64,000 nucleotides of DNA from Pseudomonas nitroreducens (GTDB lineage: Bacteria > Pseudomonadota > Gammaproteobacteria > Pseudomonadales > Pseudomonadaceae). The notes beneath the pieces were generated by a model. It searched no databases, was not told the origin of the DNA, and was given only the letters and a program-made list of their open reading frames with translations. Shown here piece by piece: positions 16,670 to 25,581 of this stretch (positions within the stretch are counted from its first letter, which is position 1; each line of letters begins with the position of its first letter). The DNA lies in NCBI RefSeq assembly GCF_014204515.1, contig NZ_JACHLI010000007.1:186001-250000 (forward strand), in the 5' to 3' direction. Both the position numbers and the translations under genes were made by a program.

Positions 16670-17518
16670 GTGACTCTAGGCACTCTCTATGTGGTGGCCA
16701 CCCCCATCGGCAACCTCGACGACATCAGTGCTCGTGCGCTCAAGGTGCTGGCGGACGTGTCGCTCATCGCCGCCGAAGACACCCGCCACTCGGTGCGCCT
16801 GCTGCAGCACTTCGGCATCCAGACGCCGCTGGCGGCCTGCCATGAGCACAACGAGCGGGAGCAGGGCGGACGTTTCCTGACCAAGCTGCAGGCTGGCGAA
16901 GATGTCGCGCTGATTTCCGATGCCGGCACGCCGCTGATTTCCGATCCGGGCTACCACCTGGTGCGCCAGGCGCGCGCCGCCGGTATCCCGGTGGTGCCGG
17001 TGCCGGGTGCCTGCGCCCTGATCGCGGCGCTTTCGGCGGCCGGCCTGCCGTCGGATCGCTTCGTCTTCGAGGGCTTCCTGCCGGCCAAGGCTGCAGGGCG
17101 CCGGGGCCGCCTGGAGGCATTGCTGGAAGAGCCGCGCACGCTGATCTTCTACGAGGCACCGCACCGCGTGCTGGAGTGCATCGAGGACATGGCGGCGATC
17201 TTTGGCGACGAACGGCCGGCGCTGCTGGCTCGCGAACTGACCAAGACCTTCGAGACCCTGAAGGGGCTGCCGCTGGGCGAATTGCGCGAATTCGTCGCGT
17301 CCGACAGCAACCAGCAGCGTGGCGAATGCGTGCTGCTGGTGGCCGGCAAGCCAGCGCCGGAAGGCGATGAGGCGGTGGATGCGCAGACCCTGCGGGTGCT
17401 CGATCTGCTGCTGGCGGAACTGCCGGTCAAACGCGCGGCAGCGCTGGCGGCTGAGATTACCGGGGCGCGCAAGAATCAGCTTTACCAGATCGCGCTGGAG
17501 CGCCAGGGCAAGGCTTGA
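16670..17518 (+). CDS. rsmI: 16S rRNA (cytidine(1402)-2'-O)-methyltransferase
   Basis: A 282-residue SAM-dependent enzyme that 2'-O-methylates C1402 of 16S rRNA at the decoding centre. It belongs to the tetrapyrrole-methylase fold: LYVVATPIGNLDDISARALKVL (about 5-26), the AEDTRHS loop, ISDAGTPLISDPG (about 82-94) and VPGACALIAALSAAGLP. The C-terminal DUF-like extension (VKRAAALAAEITGARKNQLYQ) is typical. The GTG at 16670 was chosen because GTGAGG precedes it and the protein begins a few residues before the conserved LYVVATP. A -10-like TACAAT is at 16628. Downstream is rnpB. Confidence 0.94.
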   Translation: MTLGTLYVVATPIGNLDDISARALKVLADVSLIAAEDTRHSVRLLQHFGIQTPLAACHEHNEREQGGRFLTKLQAGEDVALISDAGTPLISDPGYHLVRQARAAGIPVVPVPGACALIAALSAAGLPSDRFVFEGFLPAKAAGRRGRLEALLEEPRTLIFYEAPHRVLECIEDMAAIFGDERPALLARELTKTFETLKGLPLGELREFVASDSNQQRGECVLLVAGKPAPEGDEAVDAQTLRVLDLLLAELPVKRAAALAAEITGARKNQLYQIALERQGKA

Positions 17519-17558
17519 GCTTGTCCTGAGCGCCGTCACCCGCTAACCTTGCGGACTG

Positions 17559-17916
17559 AGAGTCGATTGGACAGTCGCTGTCTCGTGATGTTCCGCATCA
17601 TGGGGTGGAGGAAAGTCCGGGCTCCATAGGGCAGAGTGCCAGGTAACGCCTGGGAGGCGCGAGTCTACGGAAAGTGCCACAGAAAATAACCGCCTAAGCG
17701 CGCAAGCGCCGGTAAGGGTGAAAAGGTGCGGTAAGAGCGCACCGCGCGGCTGGCAACAGTTCGTGGCTAGGTAAACCCCACTCGGAGCAAGATCAAATAG
17801 GAACCCATTGGCGCGGCCCGCGTTGGGTTCGGGTAGATCGCTTGAGGCATGCAGTGATGTATGTCCCAGAGGAATGGCTGTCCTCGACAGAACCCGGCTT
17901 ACAGATCGACTCTCAC
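17559..17916 (+). ncRNA. rnpB: RNase P RNA, bacterial class A
   Basis: The catalytic RNA that matures tRNA 5' ends. The 5' AGAGTCGATT (17559) pairs with the 3' AGATCGACTCT (17903-17913) to form P1. The universally conserved GAGGAAAGTCCGGGC (17611-17625), ACAGAAAATAACCGCC (17680-17695), GGTAAGGGTGAAAAGGTGCG and the 3' ACCCGGCTTACAG (part of P4) are all in order. Length of about 358 bases is normal for gammaproteobacteria. It lies between rsmI and the mra operon, as in P. aeruginosa and, more loosely, in E. coli near yraL. Confidence 0.96.
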
Positions 17917-17998
17917 CACTTTTCCTCCACTTCTTCCCACATGACCATTTGTCGCTGACCGGAAGAAGTGCAGAACTTAAGAAATCACTTTAAGTATG

Positions 17999-18030
17999 AA
18001 AGCCCAGTGTTTTGAAAACACTGGGCTTTT
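17999..18030 (+). terminator. Terminator downstream of rnpB
   Basis: AAAGCCCAGTGTT pairs with AACACTGGGCTTT around a short loop, followed by T-rich sequence. It separates rnpB, about 80 bases upstream, from the mra operon. Confidence 0.85.
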
Positions 18031-18120
18031 CTGTTTTTCAGCGCGTCAAAATCCCTCCCCGAACCTCGCAAAAGCACGCTAAATCTCGGTCCTGTAAGGA
18101 TTTTTCCCCTCCGACTCGCC

Positions 18121-18150
18121 TTGACGGTGGGGAGCGCGGATTTCTATAGT
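18121..18150 (+). promoter_or_regulatory. mra (dcw cluster) promoter
   Basis: TTGACG (18121-18126), 18-base spacer and TATAGT (18145-18150), a strong sigma-70 promoter predicting a start near 18157, just before the MraZ boxes. Confidence 0.75.
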
Positions 18151-18158
18151 GTGCGGAA

Positions 18159-18183
18159 GTGGTACGAAGTGGGTAAAAGTGGG
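18159..18183 (+). promoter_or_regulatory. MraZ operator: three direct repeats
   Basis: GTGGT (18159-18163), GTGGG (18169-18173) and GTGGG (18179-18183) recur with an exact 10-base period and 5-base spacers. This matches the known MraZ box of TGGG direct repeats found before mra operons, and it overlaps the predicted transcription start, fitting autorepression. Confidence 0.8.
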
Positions 18184-18224
18184 ATCAACAGGCATGGATA
18201 GCCAACCACAGGGGAAGCGCTGAC

Positions 18225-18680
18225 GTGTTTCGCGGAGCTAACGCCATCAGTCTCGACGCCAAAGGGCGCCTCGCGATGCCGAGTCGGTATCGTGACGAGC
18301 TCGTTTCGCGTTGTGCTGGCCAGCTCATCGTCACCATTGATGCCGTCGACACCTGCCTCACCGTCTACCCCCTCCCCGAGTGGGAACTCATCGAAGCCAA
18401 GCTGCGCGAGCTGCCCTCGCTGCGTGAAGAAACGCGGCGCCTGCAGCGTTTGCTGATTGGTAATGCCGTTGACCTGGAGCTCGACAGCGCCGGGCGTTTT
18501 CTCATTCCGCCGCGCCTGCGCGAGTACGCAGGCCTGGACAAGAAAGCCATGCTGGTCGGCCAGCTGAACAAGTTCCAGCTGTGGGACGAAGACAAGTGGA
18601 ATGCGGTTGCCGAGGCCGACCTCGCAGCCATCAAAGAACCCGGCGGCCTGCCGGATGAATTGCGCGACCTTATTCTGTGA
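18225..18680 (+). CDS. mraZ: Transcriptional regulator MraZ
   Basis: A 151-residue DNA-binding regulator that heads the division/cell-wall cluster and represses its own operon in E. coli. It contains two SpoVT-AbrB-like halves (MFRGANAISLDAKGRLAMPSR, about 1-21, and VDLELDSAGRFLIPPRLREYAGL, about 83-105), each with the D-x-x-x-R motif of the MraZ fold. MraZ assembles as a ring that binds repeated TGGG boxes, which are present just upstream. The GTG start has AGGGGA 9 bases before it. Its stop overlaps the rsmH start by 4 bases. Confidence 0.96.
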   Translation: MFRGANAISLDAKGRLAMPSRYRDELVSRCAGQLIVTIDAVDTCLTVYPLPEWELIEAKLRELPSLREETRRLQRLLIGNAVDLELDSAGRFLIPPRLREYAGLDKKAMLVGQLNKFQLWDEDKWNAVAEADLAAIKEPGGLPDELRDLIL

Positions 18681-19630
18681 GCCTGCCTGTGACCAGTACC
18701 TTCCAACACATCACCGTTCTGCTCGAGGAGGCCGTCGAAGCGCTGGCCCCCCTGGAGGGCGGCCGCTATGTGGACGGGACGTTCGGCAGGGGAGGGCACA
18801 GCCGGGCCTTGCTCGGCAGGCTTGGCCCAGGCGGTCAACTGCTCGGGTTCGACAAGGACCCCCAAGCGATCGCGACGGGAAAAACACTGGCGGCCGAAGA
18901 CGGCCGCTTCGTCATTGTGCAAAGGTCCTTCGCCGAGATGGCCGAGGAGTTCTCCGCGCGCGGCCTGCAGGGCAGCGTGGACGGGGTTCTGCTGGACCTG
19001 GGCGTGTCCTCGCCGCAGCTGGACGATCCGCAGCGCGGCTTCAGCTTCCTCAATGATGGCCCGCTGGACATGCGCATGAACCCGGACCAGGGCGTCAGCG
19101 CCGCGCAGTGGATCGCCACGGCTGCGGAAGACGAAATCGCCCGCGTGTTCAAGGACTATGGCGAAGAGCGTTTCGCCAAGCGCATGGCCCGCGCCATCGT
19201 CCAGCGCCGGGCAGAAGCGCCCTTCGAGCGCACTGCCGACCTGGCCGCCGTGGTCACCGAGGCCAATCCGGCCTGGGAGAAGGGCAAGAACCCGGCGACC
19301 CGTGCCTTCCAGGGCCTGCGCATCTTCATCAACAACGAGCTGGGCGATCTGGAGCGCGGCCTTGAGGCTGCCATGGAAGGTCTCGCCGTGGGCGGCCGTC
19401 TGGTGGTGATCAGCTTCCACTCGCTGGAAGACCGCATCGTCAAGCAGTTCATGCGCCGTCAGGTGAAGGGCGAGGCAGACAACCTGCCGCGCAACCTGCC
19501 GATCCAGGTCAAACCCTTCGAGCCACGCCTGAAGCTGATCGGCAAGCCGGTCTACGCCTCCGAGGCCGAGCTCAAGGCCAACCCGCGCTCGCGCAGCGCG
19601 GTCATGCGCATCGCGGAGAAGCTCAGATGA
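18677..19630 (+). CDS. rsmH: 16S rRNA (cytosine(1402)-N4)-methyltransferase
   Basis: A 317-residue SAM methyltransferase that N4-methylates C1402 of 16S rRNA, the same nucleotide modified on the ribose by RsmI encoded 1.2 kb upstream. Conserved blocks are HITVLLEEAVEAL (about 11-23), the SAM motif VDGTFGRGGHSRALL (about 32-46), GVLLDLGVSSPQLDD, GFSFLNDGPLDMRM, and ISFHSLEDRIVKQFM near the C-terminus. The GTG at 18677 overlaps the mraZ stop (GTGA); a second GTG at 18689 is a possible alternative. The stop overlaps ftsL. Confidence 0.95.
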   Translation: MSLPVTSTFQHITVLLEEAVEALAPLEGGRYVDGTFGRGGHSRALLGRLGPGGQLLGFDKDPQAIATGKTLAAEDGRFVIVQRSFAEMAEEFSARGLQGSVDGVLLDLGVSSPQLDDPQRGFSFLNDGPLDMRMNPDQGVSAAQWIATAAEDEIARVFKDYGEERFAKRMARAIVQRRAEAPFERTADLAAVVTEANPAWEKGKNPATRAFQGLRIFINNELGDLERGLEAAMEGLAVGGRLVVISFHSLEDRIVKQFMRRQVKGEADNLPRNLPIQVKPFEPRLKLIGKPVYASEAELKANPRSRSAVMRIAEKLR

Positions 19631-19920
19631 GCCGGCTCTTCTCCAAGCGCCTGCCTACCGGCAGCTTCTTCATGTTGCTGCTATTCATCGGCGTACTTCT
19701 GTCGGCGATTTCCGTTTCCTACAGCGCGTACTGGAACCGCCAGTTGCTCAACACGCTGTTCTCTGAATTGAACGTGCGCGACAAGGCACAGGCCGAGTAC
19801 GGCCGGTTGATCCTCGAACAGAGCACCTGGACGGCCCACAGCCGTATCGAAGGCCTGGCCACCGACCAGCTGAAGATGCGCGTGCCCGATCCGACCGAAA
19901 TCATCATGGTGGCGCCATGA
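19627..19920 (+). CDS. ftsL: Cell division protein FtsL
   Basis: A 97-residue bitopic membrane protein of the FtsQLB complex, which activates septal synthesis by FtsWI. There is a short cytoplasmic N-terminus, one membrane helix (about residues 13-33, FFMLLLFIGVLLSAISVSYS) and a periplasmic coiled-coil region (QLLNTLFSELNVRDKAQAEY). Size and position between rsmH and ftsI are decisive because FtsL sequences are poorly conserved. It overlaps both neighbours by 4 bases, so it is translated in coupled fashion. Confidence 0.93.
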   Translation: MSRLFSKRLPTGSFFMLLLFIGVLLSAISVSYSAYWNRQLLNTLFSELNVRDKAQAEYGRLILEQSTWTAHSRIEGLATDQLKMRVPDPTEIIMVAP

Positions 19921-21665
19921 GAGACCTGGCCGGCGCTCGCTACCCCTGGCGCTTCCGCGTCGTCATCGCCCTGCTGCTGGCGATGGTGGCGGCGATCGCC
20001 TGGCGGATCGTCGACCTGCACGTCATCGACCACGATTTCCTCAAGGGCCAGGGTGATGCGCGCAGCGTGCGGCACATCTCCATTCCCGCGCACCGCGGCC
20101 TGATCACCGACCGCAACGGCGAGCCGCTGGCGGTCAGCACCCCGGTCGCCACCCTCTGGGCCAACCCCAAGGAGCTGGTGCTGGAGCGCGAGAAGTGGGG
20201 CTTCCTCGCCGACGCCCTCGGCCAGCCCAAGGCCGCGCTGAGCGAGCGCCTGGATGCCAATGCCGACAAGGAATTCATCTACCTGGTCCGCGGCATGACC
20301 CCGGAGCAGGGCGAAGCCGTAATGGCCCAGGTGAAAGCGCACCGGATTCCCGGCGTGTACTCGGTGGAAGAGTTCCGCCGCTTCTATCCGTCTGGCGAAG
20401 TCGCTGCGCAGGTGGTGGGCTTCACCGACGTCGACGACCGTGGTCGCGAGGGCGTGGAACTGGCCTTCGACAGCTGGCTGGCCGGCGTGCCGGGCAAGCG
20501 CCAGGTGCTCAAGGATCGTCGCGGGCACCTGATCCGTGACGTGCAGGTCACCCGCAACGCCAAGGCCGGCAAGACCCTGGCGCTGTCCATCGATCTGCGC
20601 CTGCAGTACCTGGCCAACCGCGAACTGCGCAATGCGCTCGTAGAGAACGGCGCCAAGGCCGGCAGCCTGGTGATCCTCGACGTGAAGTCCGGCGAAGTGC
20701 TGGCCATGGCCAACCAGCCGACCTACAACCCGAACAACCGCCGCAACCTGCAGCCGGCGATGATGCGCAACCGCGCCATGATCGACGTATTCGAGCCGGG
20801 TTCGACCATGAAGCCGTTCTCCATGAGCGCGGCCCTGGAAACCGGCCGCTGGAAGCCCTCCGACAAGGTCGAGGTCTACCCCGGCACCCTGCAGATCGGC
20901 CGCTACACCATCCGCGACGTATCGCGTACCGAAGGCCCGGTGCTGGACTTGACCGGCATCCTGATCCGCTCCAGTAACGTCGGCATGAGCAAGGTCGCCT
21001 TCGATATCGGCGGCGAAGCCATCTACAACGTGATGCAGAAGGTCGGCCTCGGCCAGGACACCGGCCTGGGCTTCCCCGGCGAGCGCGTCGGCAACCTGCC
21101 CAACTACCGCGAGTGGCGCAAGGCCGAGACGGCCACGCTGTCGTACGGCTACGGCCTCTCGGTGACCGCCATCCAGCTGGCCCATGCCTATGCCGCGCTG
21201 GCCAACAACGGCCGCAGCGTGCCGCTGACCATGGTCCGCGCCGATCGTCCGGCCGATGCCGTGCAGGTCATTCCCGAGCCGGTCGCCAAGACCATGCAGG
21301 GCATGCTCCAGCAAGTGATCGAAGCGCCCAACGGCGTGTACCGCGCCCAGGTGCCGGGTTACCACGTGGCCGGCAAGTCCGGTACCGCGCGCAAGACCAA
21401 CACCGGCACCAAGGGCTATGCCGAGAACTCCTATCGCTCCCTGTTCGCCGGCTTCGCGCCGATGAACAACCCGCGTTATGTCGCCGTGGTCGTCATCGAC
21501 GAACCCAGCAAGGCCGGCTACTTCGGTGGCCTGGTTTCTGCTCCGGTGTTCAGCAAGGTGATGTCCGGCACGCTGCGCCTGATGAATGTGCCGCCAGACA
21601 ATCTGCCGGCGACCCCGCAGCAGCAAGCCGAAGCTGCGCCCGCTACCAAAGGAGGGCGTGGCTGA
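19917..21665 (+). CDS. ftsI: Peptidoglycan D,D-transpeptidase FtsI (PBP3)
   Basis: The 582-residue septum-specific class B penicillin-binding protein and main target of several beta-lactams in Pseudomonas. One N-terminal membrane helix (FRVVIALLLAMVAAIAW, about 12-28) is followed by the pedestal domain and the transpeptidase domain. Active-site motifs are S-x-x-K in GSTMKPF (Ser296, Lys299), S-x-N in RSSNVGM and K-S-G in AGKSGTARKTN. The catalytic serine position agrees with P. aeruginosa PBP3 to within two residues. It overlaps ftsL by 4 bases and murE by one. Confidence 0.97.
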   Translation: MRDLAGARYPWRFRVVIALLLAMVAAIAWRIVDLHVIDHDFLKGQGDARSVRHISIPAHRGLITDRNGEPLAVSTPVATLWANPKELVLEREKWGFLADALGQPKAALSERLDANADKEFIYLVRGMTPEQGEAVMAQVKAHRIPGVYSVEEFRRFYPSGEVAAQVVGFTDVDDRGREGVELAFDSWLAGVPGKRQVLKDRRGHLIRDVQVTRNAKAGKTLALSIDLRLQYLANRELRNALVENGAKAGSLVILDVKSGEVLAMANQPTYNPNNRRNLQPAMMRNRAMIDVFEPGSTMKPFSMSAALETGRWKPSDKVEVYPGTLQIGRYTIRDVSRTEGPVLDLTGILIRSSNVGMSKVAFDIGGEAIYNVMQKVGLGQDTGLGFPGERVGNLPNYREWRKAETATLSYGYGLSVTAIQLAHAYAALANNGRSVPLTMVRADRPADAVQVIPEPVAKTMQGMLQQVIEAPNGVYRAQVPGYHVAGKSGTARKTNTGTKGYAENSYRSLFAGFAPMNNPRYVAVVVIDEPSKAGYFGGLVSAPVFSKVMSGTLRLMNVPPDNLPATPQQQAEAAPATKGGRG

Positions 21666-23128
21666 TGCCGATGAGCCTCAACCAGCTGCTGCCCCAGGCC
21701 GAAAGCGGCGAACTGATCCGTGAGCTGACCCTGGACAGCCGTACCGTCAAGCCAGGCGACCTGTTCCTCGCCGTACCGGGTGGAAGCCAGGACGGCCGCG
21801 GCCATATCGCTGCCGCCCTCAAGCTGGGCGCTGCCGCCGTGGCCTACGAAGCCGAAGGCGCCACCGACCTGCCGCCCAGCGATGTGCCGATGATCGCCAT
21901 CAAGGGCCTGGCCCGGCAGCTGTCGGCCATTGCCGGGCGCTTCTATGGCGAGCCGAGCCGCGGCGTCGACCTGGTCGGCGTCACCGGCACCAATGGCAAG
22001 ACCAGCGTCAGCCAACTGGTGGCCCAGGCGCTGGACCTGCTCGGTGAGCGCTGCGGCATCGTCGGCACGCTCGGCACCGGTTTCTACGGTTCGCTGGAAA
22101 GCGGCCGTCACACCACGCCCGACCCGCTCGCGGTGCAGGCGACCCTGGCACGCCTGAAGCAGGCCGGCGCCAGAGCGGTGGCGATGGAAGTATCTTCCCA
22201 CGGTCTGGAGCAGGGCCGCGTCGCCGCGCTGGGCTTCGACGTGGCGGTGTTCACCAATCTGTCCCGCGACCATCTGGACTACCACGGCTCGATGGAAGCC
22301 TACGGTGCCGCCAAGGCCAAGCTATTTGCCTGGCAGGGGCTGCGTTGCCGGGTGATCAATCTGGACGACGACTTCGGTCGCCAACTGGCCGCTGAGTCCC
22401 ACGAATCCCGCCTGATGGGTTACAGCCTCAGTGACCCGTCGGCCTATATCTATTGCCGCGAAGCGAAGTTCAGCGACGCCGGCGTGCAGGCGCAGATCGT
22501 CACGCCGCAGGGCGAAGGCCTGCTGCGCAGCTCGCTGCTGGGCAAGTTCAACCTGAGCAACCTGCTGGCCGTGGTCGGCGCGCTGCTGGGCCTGGACTAC
22601 CCGCTGGGCGACGTGCTCAAGGTACTGCCGCAGCTGGAAGGCCCGATCGGCCGCATGCAGCGCCTGGGCGGCGGTGACAAGCCGCTGGTGGTGGTGGATT
22701 ACGCCCACACCCCGGATGCGCTGGAGAAAGTCCTGCTGGCCATGCGCCCCCATGTGCACGGCCAACTGCTCTGCCTGTTCGGCTGCGGTGGCGACCGTGA
22801 TCGCGGCAAGCGCCCGATCATGGCGCAGATTGCCGAGCAGCACGCCGATCGCGTGCTGGTCACCGACGACAACCCGCGTACCGAGAAGAGCGAGGCGATC
22901 ATCGCCGACATCCGTGCCGGTTTCGCCAAGCCCGAGGCGGTCGAGTTCGTATCCGGCCGCGGTGAGGCCATTGCCCGCCTGATTGCTTGCGCCGGTGTCG
23001 ACGATGTCGTGCTGCTGGCCGGCAAGGGGCACGAGGATTACCAGGAGATCGACGGCGTTCGCCAGCCGTTCTCCGATCTGGAACAAGCCGCCAAGGCGCT
23101 GGCTGCCTGGGAGGTGAAACGTGCTTAA
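21665..23128 (+). CDS. murE: UDP-MurNAc-L-Ala-D-Glu--meso-diaminopimelate ligase
   Basis: A 487-residue cytoplasmic Mur ligase that adds the third residue, meso-diaminopimelate, to the UDP-MurNAc dipeptide using ATP. The ATP loop is GVTGTNGKTSVSQL (about 112-125). The DAP-recognition motif DNPR is present in VTDDNPRTEKSE (about 400-411), which argues for meso-DAP rather than lysine. The ATG at 21665 overlaps the ftsI stop by one base; another ATG two codons later is equally possible. murF starts 8 bases before its end. Confidence 0.96.
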   Translation: MPMSLNQLLPQAESGELIRELTLDSRTVKPGDLFLAVPGGSQDGRGHIAAALKLGAAAVAYEAEGATDLPPSDVPMIAIKGLARQLSAIAGRFYGEPSRGVDLVGVTGTNGKTSVSQLVAQALDLLGERCGIVGTLGTGFYGSLESGRHTTPDPLAVQATLARLKQAGARAVAMEVSSHGLEQGRVAALGFDVAVFTNLSRDHLDYHGSMEAYGAAKAKLFAWQGLRCRVINLDDDFGRQLAAESHESRLMGYSLSDPSAYIYCREAKFSDAGVQAQIVTPQGEGLLRSSLLGKFNLSNLLAVVGALLGLDYPLGDVLKVLPQLEGPIGRMQRLGGGDKPLVVVDYAHTPDALEKVLLAMRPHVHGQLLCLFGCGGDRDRGKRPIMAQIAEQHADRVLVTDDNPRTEKSEAIIADIRAGFAKPEAVEFVSGRGEAIARLIACAGVDDVVLLAGKGHEDYQEIDGVRQPFSDLEQAAKALAAWEVKRA

Positions 23129-24485
23129 GCCCTTGTCGCTCACTGAAGTTGCCGACGCGCTGCAAGGCCGCGTGGTCGGTGCCGACGTCTCGTTCGATGC
23201 CGTGAGCACCGACAGCCGCGCTATCGCACCGGGCCAGCTGTTCATTGCCCTGACCGGGCCGCGCTTCGACGGTCACGACTACCTTGCCGACGTCGCCGCC
23301 AAGGGTGCAGTCGCCGCGCTGGTTGAACGCGAAGTCGCCGATGCGCCACTGCCGCAACTGGTGGTGGCCGATACCCGCGTCGCCCTGGGCCAGCTCGGCG
23401 CGCTGAACCGTGCCGGGTTCACCGGCCGTGTCGCTGCCGTCACCGGTTCCAGCGGCAAGACCACCGTCAAGGAAATGCTCGCCAGCATCCTGCGCACCCA
23501 GGGCGAAGTCCTGGCGACCCGCGGCAACCTGAACAACGACCTGGGCGCGCCGCTGACCCTGCTGCAACTGGCGCCCGAGCACCAGAGCGCGGTCATCGAG
23601 CTGGGCGCCAACCGCGTCGGCGAGATTGCCTATACCGTGGCGCTGACCTGCCCGCAGGTCGCCATCATCACCAACGCCGGCACCGCCCACGTGGGTGAGT
23701 TCGGCGGCCAGGACAAGATCGTCCTGGCCAAGGGCGAGATTCTCGAAGGGCTGGCCGCCGATGGCGTGGCCATCCTCAATCGCGACGACAAGGCCTTTGA
23801 TACCTGGCAGGCCCGCGCCGCCGGTCGCCGGGTGTCCAGCTTCGGCCTGCACGACGCGCGCGCCGACTTCCGTGCCAGCGATGTGCAGCGCGACGCCCGT
23901 GGCTGCCCCGGCTTCACCCTGCAGGACCCGGCCGGCGAGGCGGCCATCCAGCTGAATCTGCTGGGTGAGCACAACGTCACGAACGCGCTGGCCGCCGCCG
24001 CTGCCGCCCACGCCCTTGGCGTGCCGCTGGTCGGGATCGTTGCCGGCCTGCAGAACCTGCAGCCGGTCAAGGGTCGCGCGGTAGCTCAGCTGGCGACGAA
24101 CGGCATGCGTGTGATCGACGACAGCTACAACGCCAACCCGGCTTCAATCTGCGCGGCGATTGATATACTCGCCGGCTTTTCCGGCCGGACCGTCCTGGTC
24201 CTCGGGGACATGGGCGAACTGGGTGCCTGGGCGGAGTCGTCCCACCGCGAAGTGGGAACCTACGCCATTGGCAAAGTCGCCGCGCTCTATGCCGTCGGTC
24301 CGCTGATGAGCCACGCCGTGCAGGCGTTCGGTTCCGCGGGCCGGCACTTCGCCGATCAGGCCAGCCTGATCCGGGCCCTGGCCGAAGAAGCTTCGACAAC
24401 CACCATTCTGATCAAGGGTTCCCGCAGCGCGGCGATGGACAAGGTCGTCGCGGCGCTCTGTGGTTCCTCCGAGGAGAGTCACTAA
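23121..24485 (+). CDS. murF: UDP-MurNAc-tripeptide--D-Ala-D-Ala ligase
   Basis: A 454-residue Mur ligase that adds the D-Ala-D-Ala dipeptide, finishing the UDP-MurNAc pentapeptide. The N-terminal UDP-binding domain contains STDSRAIAPGQLFIAL (about 30-45). The P-loop is VTGSSGKTTVKEML (about 110-123) and the C-terminal domain carries VIDDSYNANPASICAAID (about 333-350), diagnostic for MurF. It begins with GTG 8 bases inside the end of murE and ends immediately before the mraY start codon. Confidence 0.96.
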   Translation: MLKPLSLTEVADALQGRVVGADVSFDAVSTDSRAIAPGQLFIALTGPRFDGHDYLADVAAKGAVAALVEREVADAPLPQLVVADTRVALGQLGALNRAGFTGRVAAVTGSSGKTTVKEMLASILRTQGEVLATRGNLNNDLGAPLTLLQLAPEHQSAVIELGANRVGEIAYTVALTCPQVAIITNAGTAHVGEFGGQDKIVLAKGEILEGLAADGVAILNRDDKAFDTWQARAAGRRVSSFGLHDARADFRASDVQRDARGCPGFTLQDPAGEAAIQLNLLGEHNVTNALAAAAAAHALGVPLVGIVAGLQNLQPVKGRAVAQLATNGMRVIDDSYNANPASICAAIDILAGFSGRTVLVLGDMGELGAWAESSHREVGTYAIGKVAALYAVGPLMSHAVQAFGSAGRHFADQASLIRALAEEASTTTILIKGSRSAAMDKVVAALCGSSEESH

Positions 24486-25568
24486 ATGCTGCTGCTGCTC
24501 GCCGAGTACCTGCAACAGTTCTACAAGGGCTTCGGCGTCTTCCAGTACCTGACCCTGCGCGGCATCCTGAGCGTGCTGACCGCGCTCGTCCTGTCGCTCT
24601 GGCTGGGCCCGTGGATGATCCGCACCCTGCAGATCCGCCAGATCGGCCAGTCGGTGCGCAACGACGGTCCGCAATCGCACCTGTCCAAGAAAGGCACGCC
24701 GACCATGGGCGGCGCGCTGATCCTCACCGCCATCGCCATCAGCACCCTGCTCTGGGCGGACTGGTCGAACCGCTACGTGTGGGTCGTGCTGGCCGTGACC
24801 CTGCTGTTCGGCGCCGTCGGCTGGGTTGATGACTACCGCAAGGTGATCGAGAAGAACTCCCGTGGCCTGCCGAGCCGCTGGAAGTATTTCTGGCAGTCGG
24901 TATTCGGCCTGGGCGCGGCGATCTTCCTTTATATGACCGCCGAGACGCCGGTCGAGACCACCCTGATCGTGCCGATGCTGAAGAACGTCGAGATCCCCCT
25001 GGGCATCTTCTTCGTGGTGCTGACCTACTTCGTCATCGTCGGCTCCAGCAACGCGGTGAACCTCACCGACGGCCTCGACGGCCTGGCTATCATGCCCACC
25101 GTGATGGTCGGCGGTGCGCTGGGGATCTTCTGCTACCTGTCGGGCAACATCAAATTCGCCGAATACCTGTTCATCCCGAGCGTGCCGGGTGCCGGCGAAC
25201 TGATCATCTTCTGCGGCGCCATCGTCGGTGCGGGACTGGGCTTCCTCTGGTTCAACACCTACCCGGCCCAGGTCTTCATGGGTGACGTCGGCGCGCTGGC
25301 CCTCGGCGCTGCGCTGGGCACCATCGCCGTGATCGTCCGCCAGGAAATCGTGCTGTTCATCATGGGCGGCGTGTTCGTCATGGAAACCCTGTCGGTGGTG
25401 ATCCAGGTCGCTTCCTTCAAGCTGACCGGCAAGCGGGTGTTCCGCATGGCGCCGATCCACCACCACTTCGAACTCAAGGGCTGGCCGGAGCCGCGCGTGA
25501 TCGTGCGCTTCTGGATCATCACGGTGATTCTCGTGCTGATCGGCCTGGCCACGTTGAAACTGCGTTGA
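24486..25568 (+). CDS. mraY: Phospho-N-acetylmuramoyl-pentapeptide transferase
   Basis: A 360-residue polytopic enzyme that moves phospho-MurNAc-pentapeptide to undecaprenyl phosphate, forming lipid I. About ten hydrophobic helices alternate with conserved cytoplasmic loops: KKGTPTMGGALI (about 70-81), the Mg2+-binding DDYRK (about 115-119), NLTDGLDGLA (about 193-202) and the HHHFELKGWPE loop (about 324-334). Length equals E. coli MraY. It begins one base after the murF stop and lies 13 bases before murD. Confidence 0.97.
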   Translation: MLLLLAEYLQQFYKGFGVFQYLTLRGILSVLTALVLSLWLGPWMIRTLQIRQIGQSVRNDGPQSHLSKKGTPTMGGALILTAIAISTLLWADWSNRYVWVVLAVTLLFGAVGWVDDYRKVIEKNSRGLPSRWKYFWQSVFGLGAAIFLYMTAETPVETTLIVPMLKNVEIPLGIFFVVLTYFVIVGSSNAVNLTDGLDGLAIMPTVMVGGALGIFCYLSGNIKFAEYLFIPSVPGAGELIIFCGAIVGAGLGFLWFNTYPAQVFMGDVGALALGAALGTIAVIVRQEIVLFIMGGVFVMETLSVVIQVASFKLTGKRVFRMAPIHHHFELKGWPEPRVIVRFWIITVILVLIGLATLKLR

Positions 25569-25581
25569 GGACTGATCGAGC

